Positions 54,452 through 63,669 of a stretch of DNA of 64,000 nucleotides are shown here, one piece after another (the stretch's first letter is position 1; each line of letters starts with the position of its first letter). Source of the DNA: Modicisalibacter luteus DSM 23508 (lineage in GTDB: Bacteria > Pseudomonadota > Gammaproteobacteria > Pseudomonadales > Halomonadaceae); the NCBI RefSeq assembly GCF_000378505.1, contig NZ_KB899991.1, positions 244,824 through 308,823 on the forward strand. The letters are read 5' to 3'. A model generated the notes under the pieces. The model worked only from the letters and a program-made list of their open reading frames with translations. It was not told the DNA's origin and did not search any database. The position numbers and the translations under genes were made by a program.

Positions 54452-54560
54452 CTTACGATCGACACGGCGATTGCCGAGGTCCGGCATCACCAGCACAACT
54501 ACTGGCGCAACGTGCCCGATCTCAGCTATGAGCGTTTCGTGTTCCGGGGACTGACTTGCA
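54452..54560 (+). pseudogene. Fragment of a second RES-domain toxin
   Basis: In the frame through 54461 the sequence reads TAIAEVRHHQHNYWRNVPDL followed by SYERFVFRGLTC, the middle of a RES domain (compare TAIAETRYH in the gene at 53502). Both ends are missing. It suggests a second copy of the toxin-antitoxin pair lost by deletion. Confidence 0.55.
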
Positions 54561-55062
54561 TGACAAAGGTTGGGCTCGGCACTAGCGCCCGGGCTGTTTC
54601 AGCTCCGAGCTTTAAAGGCACACGCGGCCAAAAACTGGGCTAGATCAGAGCAGCTTGCCGATCAGGATGGCATTCAACGTCGGCTGACTTCGCAGCACTG
54701 AGCCATTTCTCACTGGATCCTAATTAGCAGCGTCGTTGTCGCTTCGCGCTCGCCCGTGACAGCACCGGCCGGCGCCCATGCGCAAGGACTGCCACCAGGC
54801 CGGTCAAGGTGCGCTCAGGAAACAACAAAATTTCGTGTGCCCTTTGCCCGATCCAGGCGTTCTTTGACACAGCCTGTTCAGGAAGCGAGCAGTCAGGCTG
54901 TACAGCACGCGCATAATGCGTACCATTTGCTCCGCGATCCCCAGCGCGTGCCAGCGAAGCGCCAATTAGCCACCGAAAGTGCGCGCTGAACGAAATATCG
55001 CCCCATTGGCAAATCGCCCATAATCGCAGCATCGGAACACGTACTCGGAGTGATAGATCGCC
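54561..55062. other. About 500-bp gap without a recognisable gene
   Basis: Interrupted open frames on both strands (for example rightward 54756-54989 and leftward 54724-55032) without known domains. Probably decayed element DNA. The 3' end holds the promoter of the L,D-transpeptidase gene. Confidence 0.35.
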
Positions 55063-55698
55063 ATGAAGTATATGCGCGCCCTGGCTGTCGCCGCCCTCAT
55101 GGCCTTTGGCGCCTCAACGGCCCATGCCACCCTGGAAACGCTGCCCGCCACAGCGAAAGACTCCGTTACGCTATGGTCGGAGCTGGACGCCACGGCCCTG
55201 CCGGATGTCATGCCCAACGAAGTCTGGGTTAACGTCAACCTGAACGAGCGCAAGATGGCCGTGTACCGCGGTGATACCCGAGTCTTGCTGATTCCCTACC
55301 TCGCCATCGGCAATGCGGGGGCCCAACGCATCCGCTTCGAAGGAAGTGGCCAAACGCCGATAGGGGAGTTTCATGTCGCCCGGGTCAATCGGCAAAGCGA
55401 TTTCAAGCTGTTCTTCGGTATCGATTACCCAACGCCGGATATCGCGCGGGAGGCCTGGCGGGATGGCCTCATGACGACCCAAGACTACACCTATTACCGC
55501 ACTTACCTACGCCAGCACGGGTTGCCGCCTGCTGATACGGCGCTTGGCGGCTCCATCGGCATCCATGGACTGGGCGCACGATCAGCACGTCTGCACAGTC
55601 AGATGGATTGGACCGAAGGCTGCATCGCAATCACCAATGCAGAAATCGAGGCGCTGGACCGTTGGGTTAACGTGGGCACCCGTGTGGTGATTCACTAG
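55063..55698 (+). CDS. L,D-transpeptidase (YkuD domain), secreted
   Basis: A 211-residue protein with a signal peptide (1 to about 23, ending AHA). The YkuD domain follows, with WVNVNLNERKMAVYRGD, TPIGEFHVARVN and the active site GIHGLG (H168) ... WTEGCIAITNAEI (C187). This Cys enzyme forms 3-3 peptidoglycan cross-links or attaches lipoproteins in the periplasm. GGAG lies about 12 nt before ATG 55063. GC content returns to the backbone level here. Confidence 0.9.
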   Translation: MKYMRALAVAALMAFGASTAHATLETLPATAKDSVTLWSELDATALPDVMPNEVWVNVNLNERKMAVYRGDTRVLLIPYLAIGNAGAQRIRFEGSGQTPIGEFHVARVNRQSDFKLFFGIDYPTPDIAREAWRDGLMTTQDYTYYRTYLRQHGLPPADTALGGSIGIHGLGARSARLHSQMDWTEGCIAITNAEIEALDRWVNVGTRVVIH

Positions 55699-55708
55699 AA
55701 CCTAGACC

Positions 55709-56833
55709 TCACTCCAGTGGGGACAGCCGGATTACCTTGCCATTCTGCTGATCGGTCAGTACGTAAACGTTTCCCTCGGGGCCCTGTTCGATATCCCGAA
55801 CGCGCGCCCCCATGGGAATTTGCTCCTCACCGGTGACCGACCGGCCATCGTTACTCAAGCGTATGATGGCCTCGGCCGAGAGTCCGCCGATCAGGGCGCT
55901 ACCCTGCCAGGCCTCGAACGCATCTCCATCGTAAAAGGTCATGCCTGAAGGGGATATGACCGGCGTCCAGTGCTTGATCGCATCGGCAAAGTCGGGGTGT
56001 GTCGGCGGGTCGGGAATATCGCTGCCGTCGTAATTCTTGCCCCAACTGACCACCGGCCAGCCATAGTTGCGGCCGGCCTCTGGCAGGTTGAGCTCATCGC
56101 CCCCCAGCGGCCCCATCTCGGCAATCCATAACTCGCCCGTCTCTGGGTGGATGGCGGCACTTTCGATATTGCGGTGGCCGTACGACCAGATGGCGTCTTC
56201 CGCGTCCTCCCGGTCGGCGAATGGATTGTTGTCGGGCACCGAGCCATCGCGATTCAAATGAACGATGGCACCAAGATGGTTGGATGGGTCCTGGGCGGGG
56301 TCGAACTTGAAGCGTTCTCCCAAGGTCAGAAACAGCGTGCCCTGGGGCGTGAAGACAATGCGCCCACCAAAGTGGTACCCGCCGGATACCTTGGGCTGCT
56401 GGCGAAAAATGACCTCGAAACCCTCGATCCTGTCGTTTTCCAGGCGTCCACGCCCCAGCGCAGTGGAGGCGCCACCCTTGCCGGGCTCGGCGAATGATAA
56501 ATAGATCCTACGGTTGTTCTGGAAATCCGGATCAAGCGCCACATCGAGTAGGCCGCCCTGCCCCTGGCTGAACACATCGGGAACGCCCTCGATCGGCGCC
56601 GTTAGCGAATTGTCGGTGCCAAGAATCCGAAGCCGTCCTTCTCGCTCGGTCACAAGTGCTCGACCATCCGGTAGAAACGCCATGCCCCAAGGGTGTACGA
56701 GCCCCTCAGACAATACCTCTACCTGAACGGCCCCGGCCTCTGTCTGAATGGAACTGTCCGGCTGTGCCAGCAGCAACGGAGAGATAAGCATGGCTGTCGC
56801 CACACCTGTCGATACTTTCACAGTGCGCATCAT
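55709..56833 (-). CDS. PQQ-dependent aldose sugar dehydrogenase-like protein
   Basis: A 374-residue periplasmic beta-propeller with a signal peptide (1 to about 24). Conserved blocks GLVHPWGMAFLPDGRALVTE, GQGGLLDVALDPDFQNN, SGGYHFGGRIVFTPQGTLFL, IWSYGHRNIESAAIHPETGE and EMGPLGGDELNLPEAGRNYG are those of soluble Asd/YliI-type enzymes that oxidise aldoses at C1 with PQQ. It converges on the L,D-transpeptidase gene with a 10-bp gap. Confidence 0.88.
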   Translation of the reverse strand: MMRTVKVSTGVATAMLISPLLLAQPDSSIQTEAGAVQVEVLSEGLVHPWGMAFLPDGRALVTEREGRLRILGTDNSLTAPIEGVPDVFSQGQGGLLDVALDPDFQNNRRIYLSFAEPGKGGASTALGRGRLENDRIEGFEVIFRQQPKVSGGYHFGGRIVFTPQGTLFLTLGERFKFDPAQDPSNHLGAIVHLNRDGSVPDNNPFADREDAEDAIWSYGHRNIESAAIHPETGELWIAEMGPLGGDELNLPEAGRNYGWPVVSWGKNYDGSDIPDPPTHPDFADAIKHWTPVISPSGMTFYDGDAFEAWQGSALIGGLSAEAIIRLSNDGRSVTGEEQIPMGARVRDIEQGPEGNVYVLTDQQNGKVIRLSPLE

Positions 56834-57138
56834 GGGATTATCTCGCTTGGGTCGTACCCTTCAAGGTAAATGCCTATTCGAGGTTGGCAAGCGAGCCGAT
56901 CAAGTCGAACGCTCTTCGATCAGCACTTCCTCCGTGACGCGCTCCGTCAAGGGATTGCTCTGCACCAGACGCCGTTGTTTCCTATCGCCGGTCGATATCA
57001 CCGCCTCATCTTCTGGCACGAAGAAGCGCCGCGGCTAGGGCGACTGCAGGACATTCGCCAGAATAATGAGAATCGAAAGCTTGAGTAGCGAGCCAAGGGC
57101 CGGCCCCTCCAATAGGAAACATACGCGCCCCCCTGAAC
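56834..57138. other. 305-bp gap with a possible decayed small gene
   Basis: A leftward frame ending TGA at 56900-56902 reads PRRFFVPEDEAVISTGDRKQ and continues to ERVTEEVLIEERST with protein-like composition. The same frame upstream encodes a hydrophobic LLKLSILIILANVLQSP segment, but a TAG (57035-57037) separates the two. It may be a small membrane-anchored protein interrupted by a stop. No known family. Confidence 0.3.
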
Positions 57139-57435
57139 TCATTCGCTACTGCTCAACCGCTCCCATACGCCCGCTTCCGGCTCCTCGAGGACGATGTTTA
57201 TGTGGCAGGTATTCCTGTCCGGGTAAATGGCGTTGGAATACTCGAACAAGCGGGTCTTGACGCGTCCGGTCAACGGCTTGGTGTCACCGAAGTGCTGCTG
57301 CACCTGTACGTAGTCGCCAACGTTAGGAATCAGATGCTGACCGGTCTTCTCATCCTCGCGCAGTTCGACCGTTTCGCCTTTCATCGGGCGCGCTTCACCG
57401 CGGCGAATGATCTGGTAGTTGAAGGTGTACTTCAC
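57139..57435 (-). CDS. Hypothetical 98-residue protein in the CoA-transferase/lyase cluster
   Basis: Starts at GTG 57435 with AAGGAG (complement of 57444-57449) 8 nt upstream; the longer in-frame start at 57495 has none. Predicted beta-rich (KYTFNYQIIRRGEARPMKGE, VGDYVQVQQHF, FEYSNAIYPDRNTCHINIVL). No family recognised. It follows the HMG-CoA-lyase-like gene in the same direction with an 87-bp gap, so it is probably co-transcribed. Confidence 0.6.
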   Translation of the reverse strand: MKYTFNYQIIRRGEARPMKGETVELREDEKTGQHLIPNVGDYVQVQQHFGDTKPLTGRVKTRLFEYSNAIYPDRNTCHINIVLEEPEAGVWERLSSSE

Positions 57436-57522
57436 GATCAGTGCTCCTTGCGGATCGATTTCCTGCACCTTAGCCAGCGAACCGGGGAACCGCAAAGAGC
57501 GAATCCGCGTCAGCCCCGTCTT

Positions 57523-58440
57523 CTAAACTCGAGCCGGCATCGGGTAGCGCCGGTCAGCCTTGCCGGCCTTGACCACATGCCCCGGTGTCTCGTGTCCGAC
57601 CAGCTCGGGCAGCGTTTCCGAAACCGTCATCAATGCATCCAGATCGACACCGGTATCGACACCCATCTGCTCGAACATATGCACCAAGTCCTCGCTGCAC
57701 ACATTTCCCGTGGCGCCCGGCGCGTAAGGGCATCCGCCGAGCCCGCCAAGGGACGCGTCGAAATGCATGATCCCCGCCTCCCAGGCGGCCAATGCATTGG
57801 CCAGCCCCATCCCGCGGGTGTCGTGAAAGTGCAGCGTGAATGGCACTCCAGGCCAACGGGCGACGACGTTCAGGCACAGCCGCTTGACCTGGGCAGGATT
57901 GGCCACGCCAGTGGTATCGCAGAGCGTAATCCCCTGCACGCCCGTCTCCAGGAGCCGCTCGATCAGCGAAACCACACGCTGCTCATCGACGTGCCCTTCG
58001 AATGGGCAGCCGAACGTGGTGGAGAGTGAGGCATTGATGAACACACCGGAGCCTTGGGCATAGGCCACTATCTCGGCAAACTGCGCCAGAGACTGATCGG
58101 GTGTCATGCGCAGGTTCGCCAGACTGTGGGAGTCGCTCGCCGACATCACCAGGTTGATTTCCTCTACGCCACACTCCAGCGCGCGCTGACACCCCTTGAG
58201 GTTGGGCACTAACGCCGTATAGATCACACCCGGCTGGCGCTGGATGCCTCGCATGACCTCCGCCGCATCGCGCAGGTTGGGGATCGCCTTGGGGGAAGTG
58301 AACGATGTCGCCTCGATCTTGGCCAAGCCGGTCGCCGAGAGACGGTCGATCAGGGCGATCTTGTCTGGCGTTGGTACGAATGCCGCTTCGATCTGCAGGC
58401 CATCGCGCGGCGCCACTTCATTGATGTAGATACGTGACAT
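57523..58440 (-). CDS. Hydroxymethylglutaryl-CoA lyase-like protein
   Basis: A 305-residue DRE-TIM metallolyase. R12-D13 in VAPRDGLQ, the HxH metal ligands in LHFHDTRGMG, and the catalytic Cys loop GGLGGCPYAPGATGN are all present. It cleaves HMG-CoA or a related 3-hydroxyacyl-CoA (such as citramalyl-CoA-like compounds) into acetyl-CoA and a keto acid. The adjacent CaiB/BaiF CoA-transferase 15 bp upstream would activate the free acid. Confidence 0.9.
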   Translation of the reverse strand: MSRIYINEVAPRDGLQIEAAFVPTPDKIALIDRLSATGLAKIEATSFTSPKAIPNLRDAAEVMRGIQRQPGVIYTALVPNLKGCQRALECGVEEINLVMSASDSHSLANLRMTPDQSLAQFAEIVAYAQGSGVFINASLSTTFGCPFEGHVDEQRVVSLIERLLETGVQGITLCDTTGVANPAQVKRLCLNVVARWPGVPFTLHFHDTRGMGLANALAAWEAGIMHFDASLGGLGGCPYAPGATGNVCSEDLVHMFEQMGVDTGVDLDALMTVSETLPELVGHETPGHVVKAGKADRRYPMPARV

Positions 58441-58455
58441 GCTCAGTGCTCCCGC

Positions 58456-59661
58456 TTAGATAATTCCGCCCTTGCGCAGCTTTTGCCGCGTTTCCTCATC
58501 GATGCCCAACTCATCAAGCACCTGCTCGGTATGTTGCCCCAGGTCAGGCCCACCCTGGCCAAGCCGCCCGGGAGTGGCGCTGAGTTTGGGTAACACGCCG
58601 GGGACCTTGAGCGAACGTCCGCCAGGTGTGGTAATAGTCTGAATCATTTCCCGCGCCAGGTAGTGCGGGTCATTGACGATATCAGCAGCGGTATATGGGT
58701 ACCCTGCCGGTACCCGAGCTTCATCCAGCCGCGCGAGGATCTCTTCGCGTGAATGCTGGCGGGTCCAGTCTGCAATGGCACCATCGATCAACTCCGTATG
58801 CTGGCTACGTCCATCGTTGTGTGCAAAGCGGGCATCCGTGGCCAGGTCCTGGCGACCAATCACTTCCATCAAGCGCTTGAAGATGCTGTCGCCATTACCG
58901 GCAATCAGCACGTAGTCGTCATCCCGGCAGAGATAGGCATTGGAGGGCGTGATGCCCGGCAGGGAACTTCCGCTGGGCTCACGAATCTGGCCGCTGGCAT
59001 CGTATTCCGGAATCAGGCTTTCCATCATGGCGAACACCGACTCGTATAGCGCCACATCAATGACTTGCCCCTGGCCGCTGCGGTGACGTTCCTGAAGTGC
59101 CAACAGCGTGCCAATCACGGCATACAAGGCAGACAGCGAGTCGCCGATACTGACCCCCACACGCACCGAAGGCTGCCCCGGTTGTCCGGTCAGGTAGCGC
59201 AGTCCGCCCATGGCTTCTCCGATCACACCGAAACCGGGCTTGTCGCGGTACGGGCCAGTCTGACCATAGCCCGAAATGCGCACCATGATCAGGCGCGGAT
59301 TTAGCTCGGAAAGCACGTCCCAGCCCAGCCCCCAGCCTTCCAGCGTCCCCGGGCGGAAGTTCTCGACCAGTACGTCGGCTTCCTGAACCAGCCGGCGCAC
59401 GAGTTCCTGACCTTCGGAAGAGCGCAGATCAAGCGCGACGGAACGCTTGTTTCGGGTCTGCACGTGCCACCACAGTGAGGTCCCTTCCTCAATCATTCGC
59501 CATTTGCGAAGCGGGTCCCCTGCCCCCGGCGGTTCAACCTTGATTACATCTGCGCCGAACTCACCGAGCAGCTTGGTTGCGAAAGGACCTGCGATTAACT
59601 GGCCGAGTTCCAGCACCTTGAGGTTGTCCAGAGGTAAGTTCCGGGAATCAGATAGGCTCAT
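58456..59661 (-). CDS. CaiB/BaiF-family CoA-transferase
   Basis: A 401-residue family III CoA-transferase. N-terminal LKVLELGQLIAGPFATKLLG, then VIKVEPPGAGDPLR, ENFRPGTLEGWGLGWDVL and GQTGPYRDKPGFGVIGEAMG. These enzymes transfer CoA between carboxylic acids. With the HMG-CoA lyase-like gene and an orphan TctC it suggests activation and cleavage of an imported branched hydroxy dicarboxylate. Divergent from the LysR regulator. Confidence 0.9.
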   Translation of the reverse strand: MSLSDSRNLPLDNLKVLELGQLIAGPFATKLLGEFGADVIKVEPPGAGDPLRKWRMIEEGTSLWWHVQTRNKRSVALDLRSSEGQELVRRLVQEADVLVENFRPGTLEGWGLGWDVLSELNPRLIMVRISGYGQTGPYRDKPGFGVIGEAMGGLRYLTGQPGQPSVRVGVSIGDSLSALYAVIGTLLALQERHRSGQGQVIDVALYESVFAMMESLIPEYDASGQIREPSGSSLPGITPSNAYLCRDDDYVLIAGNGDSIFKRLMEVIGRQDLATDARFAHNDGRSQHTELIDGAIADWTRQHSREEILARLDEARVPAGYPYTAADIVNDPHYLAREMIQTITTPGGRSLKVPGVLPKLSATPGRLGQGGPDLGQHTEQVLDELGIDEETRQKLRKGGII

Positions 59662-59805
59662 AGGGCGTTGCTCCTAAGCAATATATACGCAGGATGCGTG
59701 AGCCCACCGACAGGTACAATTAGGCGTTAATCAACACAGCATTCGCTTTTGACGAAGGCCTACGTAAGATGGCGTTCTGTCTGGCGTCATACCAAGGGAG
59801 CGCAT

Positions 59806-60702
59806 ATGGGACGGTTCGACTTCGTCACGCTGAAACTGTTCGTGTCGGTGGCCGATGAAGGCCGCCTCACTGCCGCCGCCGAGCGCGAACACTTGGCTCT
59901 GGCTGCCGCCAGCAAGCGTATCAGCGACCTCGAGGCGCAACTGGACACCACGCTACTGTATCGCCGCCCTCGCGGCGTCGAGCTTACCCCGGCAGGTCAT
60001 GCTTTTCTGCATCATGCGCGCAAGATTCTGGAAAACATCGAACGTCTGCAGGCCGACCTGAGTGAATACGGTACGGGCATCAAGGGGCATGTGCGTATTC
60101 ATTCGAATACCTCGGCGATCATCGCGTTTCTTCCCGAGGACCTCAGTACGTTTTCGAAGCAGTATCCCCAGATAAAGCTCGACTTGCAGGAAAGGGTCAG
60201 CGCCGAAGCCATCAGCGCCCTGCGCGAGGGTCTAACGGACATCGGCATCTTTGCCGGCCACGTGCCCTGCGACGGGCTGCAGGTGCTGCCCTATCGCAGC
60301 GATCGTCTGGTCCTCGTTACACCGCATGACCATGCCTTCGCGGAGCGCGAATCCATTTATCTTGAAGAAGCGGCCGGTAACGACTTCATCGGCCTACAGC
60401 AAGATTCCTCGTTGCAGGACTTACTGCATGAACAGGCCAGTCGTGCCGGGAAGACCCTGCACATGCGTATCCAGGTGCGCAGCTTCGATGGGATCTGCCG
60501 GATGATTCACCACGGCATGGGCATTGGCGTCTTGCCTGAGCGAACTATCTACCGTGAGCTGGGCGATCTGCAACTTTGCAGTATTCCGCTTAGTGATGAC
60601 TGGGCCACGCGGGAAACCGTCATTGGCATGCGCCAGTATGACGCCTTGCCCGTTATCGCGCGTCATCTGGTTGACCACCTGACCGGAGGCGCCAGACACT
60701 AG
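59806..60702 (+). CDS. LysR-family transcriptional regulator
   Basis: A 298-residue LTTR. HTH at the N-terminus (FDFVTLKLFVSVADEGRLTA ... HLALAAASKRISDLEAQL), then a substrate-binding domain (HVRIHSNTSAIIAFLPEDLS, IGIFAGHVP, RSFDGICRMIHHGMGIGVLP). AAGGGAG precedes ATG 59806; the upstream in-frame codon at 59749 lacks a ribosome site. Divergent from the CaiB/HMGL operon and upstream of the orphan TctC, it probably controls both. Confidence 0.9.
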   Translation: MGRFDFVTLKLFVSVADEGRLTAAAEREHLALAAASKRISDLEAQLDTTLLYRRPRGVELTPAGHAFLHHARKILENIERLQADLSEYGTGIKGHVRIHSNTSAIIAFLPEDLSTFSKQYPQIKLDLQERVSAEAISALREGLTDIGIFAGHVPCDGLQVLPYRSDRLVLVTPHDHAFAERESIYLEEAAGNDFIGLQQDSSLQDLLHEQASRAGKTLHMRIQVRSFDGICRMIHHGMGIGVLPERTIYRELGDLQLCSIPLSDDWATRETVIGMRQYDALPVIARHLVDHLTGGARH

Positions 60703-60860
60703 CCGTGGATCCTTCGTCGTTTGCGAAGCCTAGCTTTCCCAATTGCTACTTCTAGCGCCTTAAAGCTTCGGATACGGTGCAAGGCAGACACGCCTGCCAA
60801 GTTTGTTCCAGTTTTCGGGCAAAGCCGAATACGACCTATACAAAAACCAATGGAGTCGTC

Positions 60861-61844
60861 ATGAAACGAAAAAGCACAGCCCTGCTCGCCGCTGCCGGAT
60901 TCGCGCTCACCTTCGCGTCAAGCGCCATGAGTTTCGAGCTGAATGGCAAAGTGGATTGCATCGCCCCCTCCGACCCCGGCGGTGGCTGGGATTTCACGTG
61001 CCGCAGCGTGGGAAGGATTCTGCAGGAACTCGATATGGTTCCTCAGGGCGTTCAGACCATGAACATGCCTGGCGCGACAGGCGGCGTCGCCTATGCTCAC
61101 GTCATCAGCAAGCGACCTGAAGATGAGCAGTTACTGGTAGCGGCTTCCACGGTAACCTCGGCCGGCCTGGCCCAAGGCCTGTTCCAGGGCATGACTGCCG
61201 ACCAAGTCAATTGGGTGGCTGCCCTGGGCGCCGATTATGGCGTCATTGCCGTGCCCAAGGATTCGGAATTCAAAACCCTGGATGATCTGACGGCGGCCCT
61301 CAAGAAAGATCCCCGTTCCGTGATCTTTGCCGGTGGCGATGCCAAGCGCAGTTGGGACCACCTGAAGGCATTGATGTTTGCCGACAAGGCAGGCGTGGAA
61401 GATTTGAGCCAGGTCCGATACCTGGCCTATGAGGGCGGCGGCGAGGCGTTGACCCAAGTGGTCGGTGGGCACGTCGATGTGTTCTCAGGCGATATCTCCG
61501 AAGCGAAGGGCTTCAGGGAATCCGGCGATCTTCGCATCCTGGCCCTGCTTTCCGATGAGCGCCTGGAAGGCGAACTAGCGGATATCCCGACCGCGAAGGA
61601 GCAAGGCATCGATGTGCTGGCTCCCAACTGGCGCGGCTTCTACATTCCGCCCAACGTCTCGGATGAAGCCAAGCAGTTCTGGATCAGCACCATCCAGGAG
61701 CTTTCCCAGACTGACGAGTGGAAACAGGCCATGGAGAGTAACGGGCTGATGCCATTCAACCTGAAAGGCGAAAAGTTCGAACAATTCGTGCTCGATCAGG
61801 TCAAGGACATCGAGACTCTCTCGAAGCGAATGGGCACCGGCTGA
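60861..61844 (+). CDS. Orphan TctC-family substrate-binding protein
   Basis: A 327-residue Bug-type protein with a signal peptide (1 to about 23) and DCIAPSDPGGGWDFTCRSVG, NMPGATGGVAYAHV, VIFAGGDAKRSWDH motifs of the tricarboxylate-type subgroup. No TctA or TctB is adjacent, so it must share a permease elsewhere or act as a sensor. TGGAG at 60851-60855 supports ATG 60861. A perfect terminator follows at 61873. Confidence 0.88.
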   Translation: MKRKSTALLAAAGFALTFASSAMSFELNGKVDCIAPSDPGGGWDFTCRSVGRILQELDMVPQGVQTMNMPGATGGVAYAHVISKRPEDEQLLVAASTVTSAGLAQGLFQGMTADQVNWVAALGADYGVIAVPKDSEFKTLDDLTAALKKDPRSVIFAGGDAKRSWDHLKALMFADKAGVEDLSQVRYLAYEGGGEALTQVVGGHVDVFSGDISEAKGFRESGDLRILALLSDERLEGELADIPTAKEQGIDVLAPNWRGFYIPPNVSDEAKQFWISTIQELSQTDEWKQAMESNGLMPFNLKGEKFEQFVLDQVKDIETLSKRMGTG

Positions 61845-61872
61845 GCCAGTATCGACTCATTCGCTAGCCCTC

Positions 61873-61898
61873 CAATCCCGGCCACGCGCCGGGATTTT
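61873..61898 (+). terminator. Rho-independent terminator after orphan tctC
   Basis: A perfect 9-bp stem AATCCCGGC / GCCGGGATT (61873-61881 with 61887-61895), loop CACGC, ending in a T-run (61894-61898). Confidence 0.9.
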
Positions 61899-62457
61899 TA
61901 CAAATGCCAAAGGCGAACTTGTCGCAGTTATGTCTGGTGGCCTGCGGGCTCAAAAAGATAGGCATTGGCGTAGCCAGTGTCGAAGGCAAAGCATAGAGCG
62001 CAGGTGCTGTTGTAGCGGATCGCCCCATGGCCCGGGCGCGGCCCGGACTGCAGAGTTTCCTCGACTACCATGTGCTGTGTAAGAGCTTAAAATCATCTAC
62101 CTGTAACAGCCAAGGCAACAGGTGATGCGAGTTAGGCTAGCGATATCATTCTGACGATGCTGCTCCCTTTCCCCTCTTACTGCCCATCGCCGCTGGGAAC
62201 TGACATGGCATCTGGCAGACCTAATCAATCGTGCCGCCAGCCTGAGGTCAAATATATGCTTGGACAGGTTTACTTCGCTGACTGCGTTTGAAGTGAGTCG
62301 GGACTAGTGCCATAAAAGACGAGGGTAAGTTAGCGAAATAACACACGTAGGCGTCCTGGCCCCTATGCTGGCGAACCCGCCGTTTATGGCATTACTACGT
62401 GTAATTTTCCATGCGTGTCACGGCTGACCGACAACAATTATTCCGGAGAGTTTCGCT
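61899..62457. other. About 560-bp gap, no gene seen
   Basis: All frames are interrupted. The repeat TGCCATAAA (62306-62314) recurs inverted as TTTATGGCA (62383-62391), 68 bp apart. The 3' end has the promoter region of the dehalogenase-like gene. Confidence 0.35.
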
Positions 62458-63333
62458 ATGTTTGACGCTTTCATACAGCAAAATATCGACGTGAATGGAA
62501 TAAGGCTGAATTTACGTATTGGTGGCAGCGGGCCGGCCTTATTGCTACTACATGGTCATCCCCAAACGCATGTCATGTGGCATAAGGTTGCAGACGAGCT
62601 TGCACAGCATTTCACCGTAGTCGTCGCAGATCTGAGGGGCTACGGTGACAGTGATAAGCCTTCGGCATCGAGACATCATGAAGCGTATTCTAAACGTGTG
62701 ATGGCAGCGGACATGGTTTCGCTGATGAGCGCGCTAGGCCATAAGCAGTTTTCGGTCTTGGCCCATGACCGCGGCGCCAGGGTGGCTCACCGCCTCGGCA
62801 TGGACCATTCTGCAGCCGTTGAACGCATGATCCTGCTGGACATTGCCCCCACGCTCGCCATGTACGAGCAAACCAACCGAGAGTTTGCCACCGCCTACTG
62901 GCACTGGTTCTTTCTCATCCGGCCGGCTCCTTTGCCGGAAATGTTTATCGAGATGAACCCAGAACTCTACCTCCGAAGTCTCATGGGGGCGCGGAGTGCC
63001 GGCATGGAACCTTTTACCGATACAGCATTGAATGAGTACATCCGGTGCCTGCAGCTACCCGGAGCTGCCATGGCTATCTGTGAAGACTATCGGGCATCAG
63101 CCGGGCTGGATCTTGAGCATGATCGCGCCGACCTCGAAGCAGGCCGAAAACTCACATGTCCCCTGCTTGTGATGTGGGGAGCTGACGGGACGGTAGGACG
63201 ATGCTTCGACCCTTTGCAGGAATGGCGAAAAGTCGCGGTGAATGTCAGCGGCAAGGCCCTGCCGTCAGGCCATTATATCGCCGAAGAAGTACCAGCAAGG
63301 TTATTAGATGAGTCGCTCGCGTTCTTGAAATAA
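62458..63333 (+). CDS. Alpha/beta-hydrolase, predicted haloacetate (fluoroacetate) dehalogenase
   Basis: A 291-residue alpha/beta-hydrolase. The nucleophile is D104 (LAHDRGARVAHRL) with R105 and R108. H149-W150 (YWHWFF) provides the halide site together with Y211. D128 (LLDIAP) is the acid, and H272 (SGHYIAEE) the base. All these positions correspond to the fluoroacetate dehalogenase fingerprint. GGAGAG precedes ATG 62458. Epoxide hydrolases share the fold but not the HDRGxR plus HW combination. Confidence 0.82.
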   Translation: MFDAFIQQNIDVNGIRLNLRIGGSGPALLLLHGHPQTHVMWHKVADELAQHFTVVVADLRGYGDSDKPSASRHHEAYSKRVMAADMVSLMSALGHKQFSVLAHDRGARVAHRLGMDHSAAVERMILLDIAPTLAMYEQTNREFATAYWHWFFLIRPAPLPEMFIEMNPELYLRSLMGARSAGMEPFTDTALNEYIRCLQLPGAAMAICEDYRASAGLDLEHDRADLEAGRKLTCPLLVMWGADGTVGRCFDPLQEWRKVAVNVSGKALPSGHYIAEEVPARLLDESLAFLK

Positions 63334-63669
63334 GCCTGGACAAGATGCTCCTTGAGCACTCGTGGCCGCAGCCCATCTCTTGGAGCAGCATCTCCCATGA
63401 GATGTCCGAGCCAGGACGAATAGAATGCCTTTCAGGGCGGCGTGGTTCGGTGGTCATCGGCTCGATGGTTCGTCAGCGAACTGCCTGACGCAAACAGACA
63501 GGCTTGCTGAGCTGAAAAAGCCTCCTTTGCGTGCCCCGCAGTGAGGTCCGGCTTCGATTGTTCCTGGCCTGTCTTTTGCAATTCCACTGAGGCCCTGCTG
63601 TGCACAAGGATTCGGTTATTTGTTCAGTTGATATTTTGATTGGCCTAAACCCTTTATTTAATAAGAAAA
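63334..63669. other. 336-bp gap before the second CHR gene
   Basis: No gene is seen. The last 60 bp are AT-rich, as ahead of the first CHR gene, but the AAAAAT-AATCG-ATTTTT inverted repeat is not repeated. Short imperfect hairpins only. Confidence 0.35.

Noticed and set aside
62306-62391. TGCCATAAA/TTTATGGCA inverted repeat as insertion-sequence ends
   Set aside because: Only 9 bp and 68 bp apart, with no coding sequence between and no target duplication visible.
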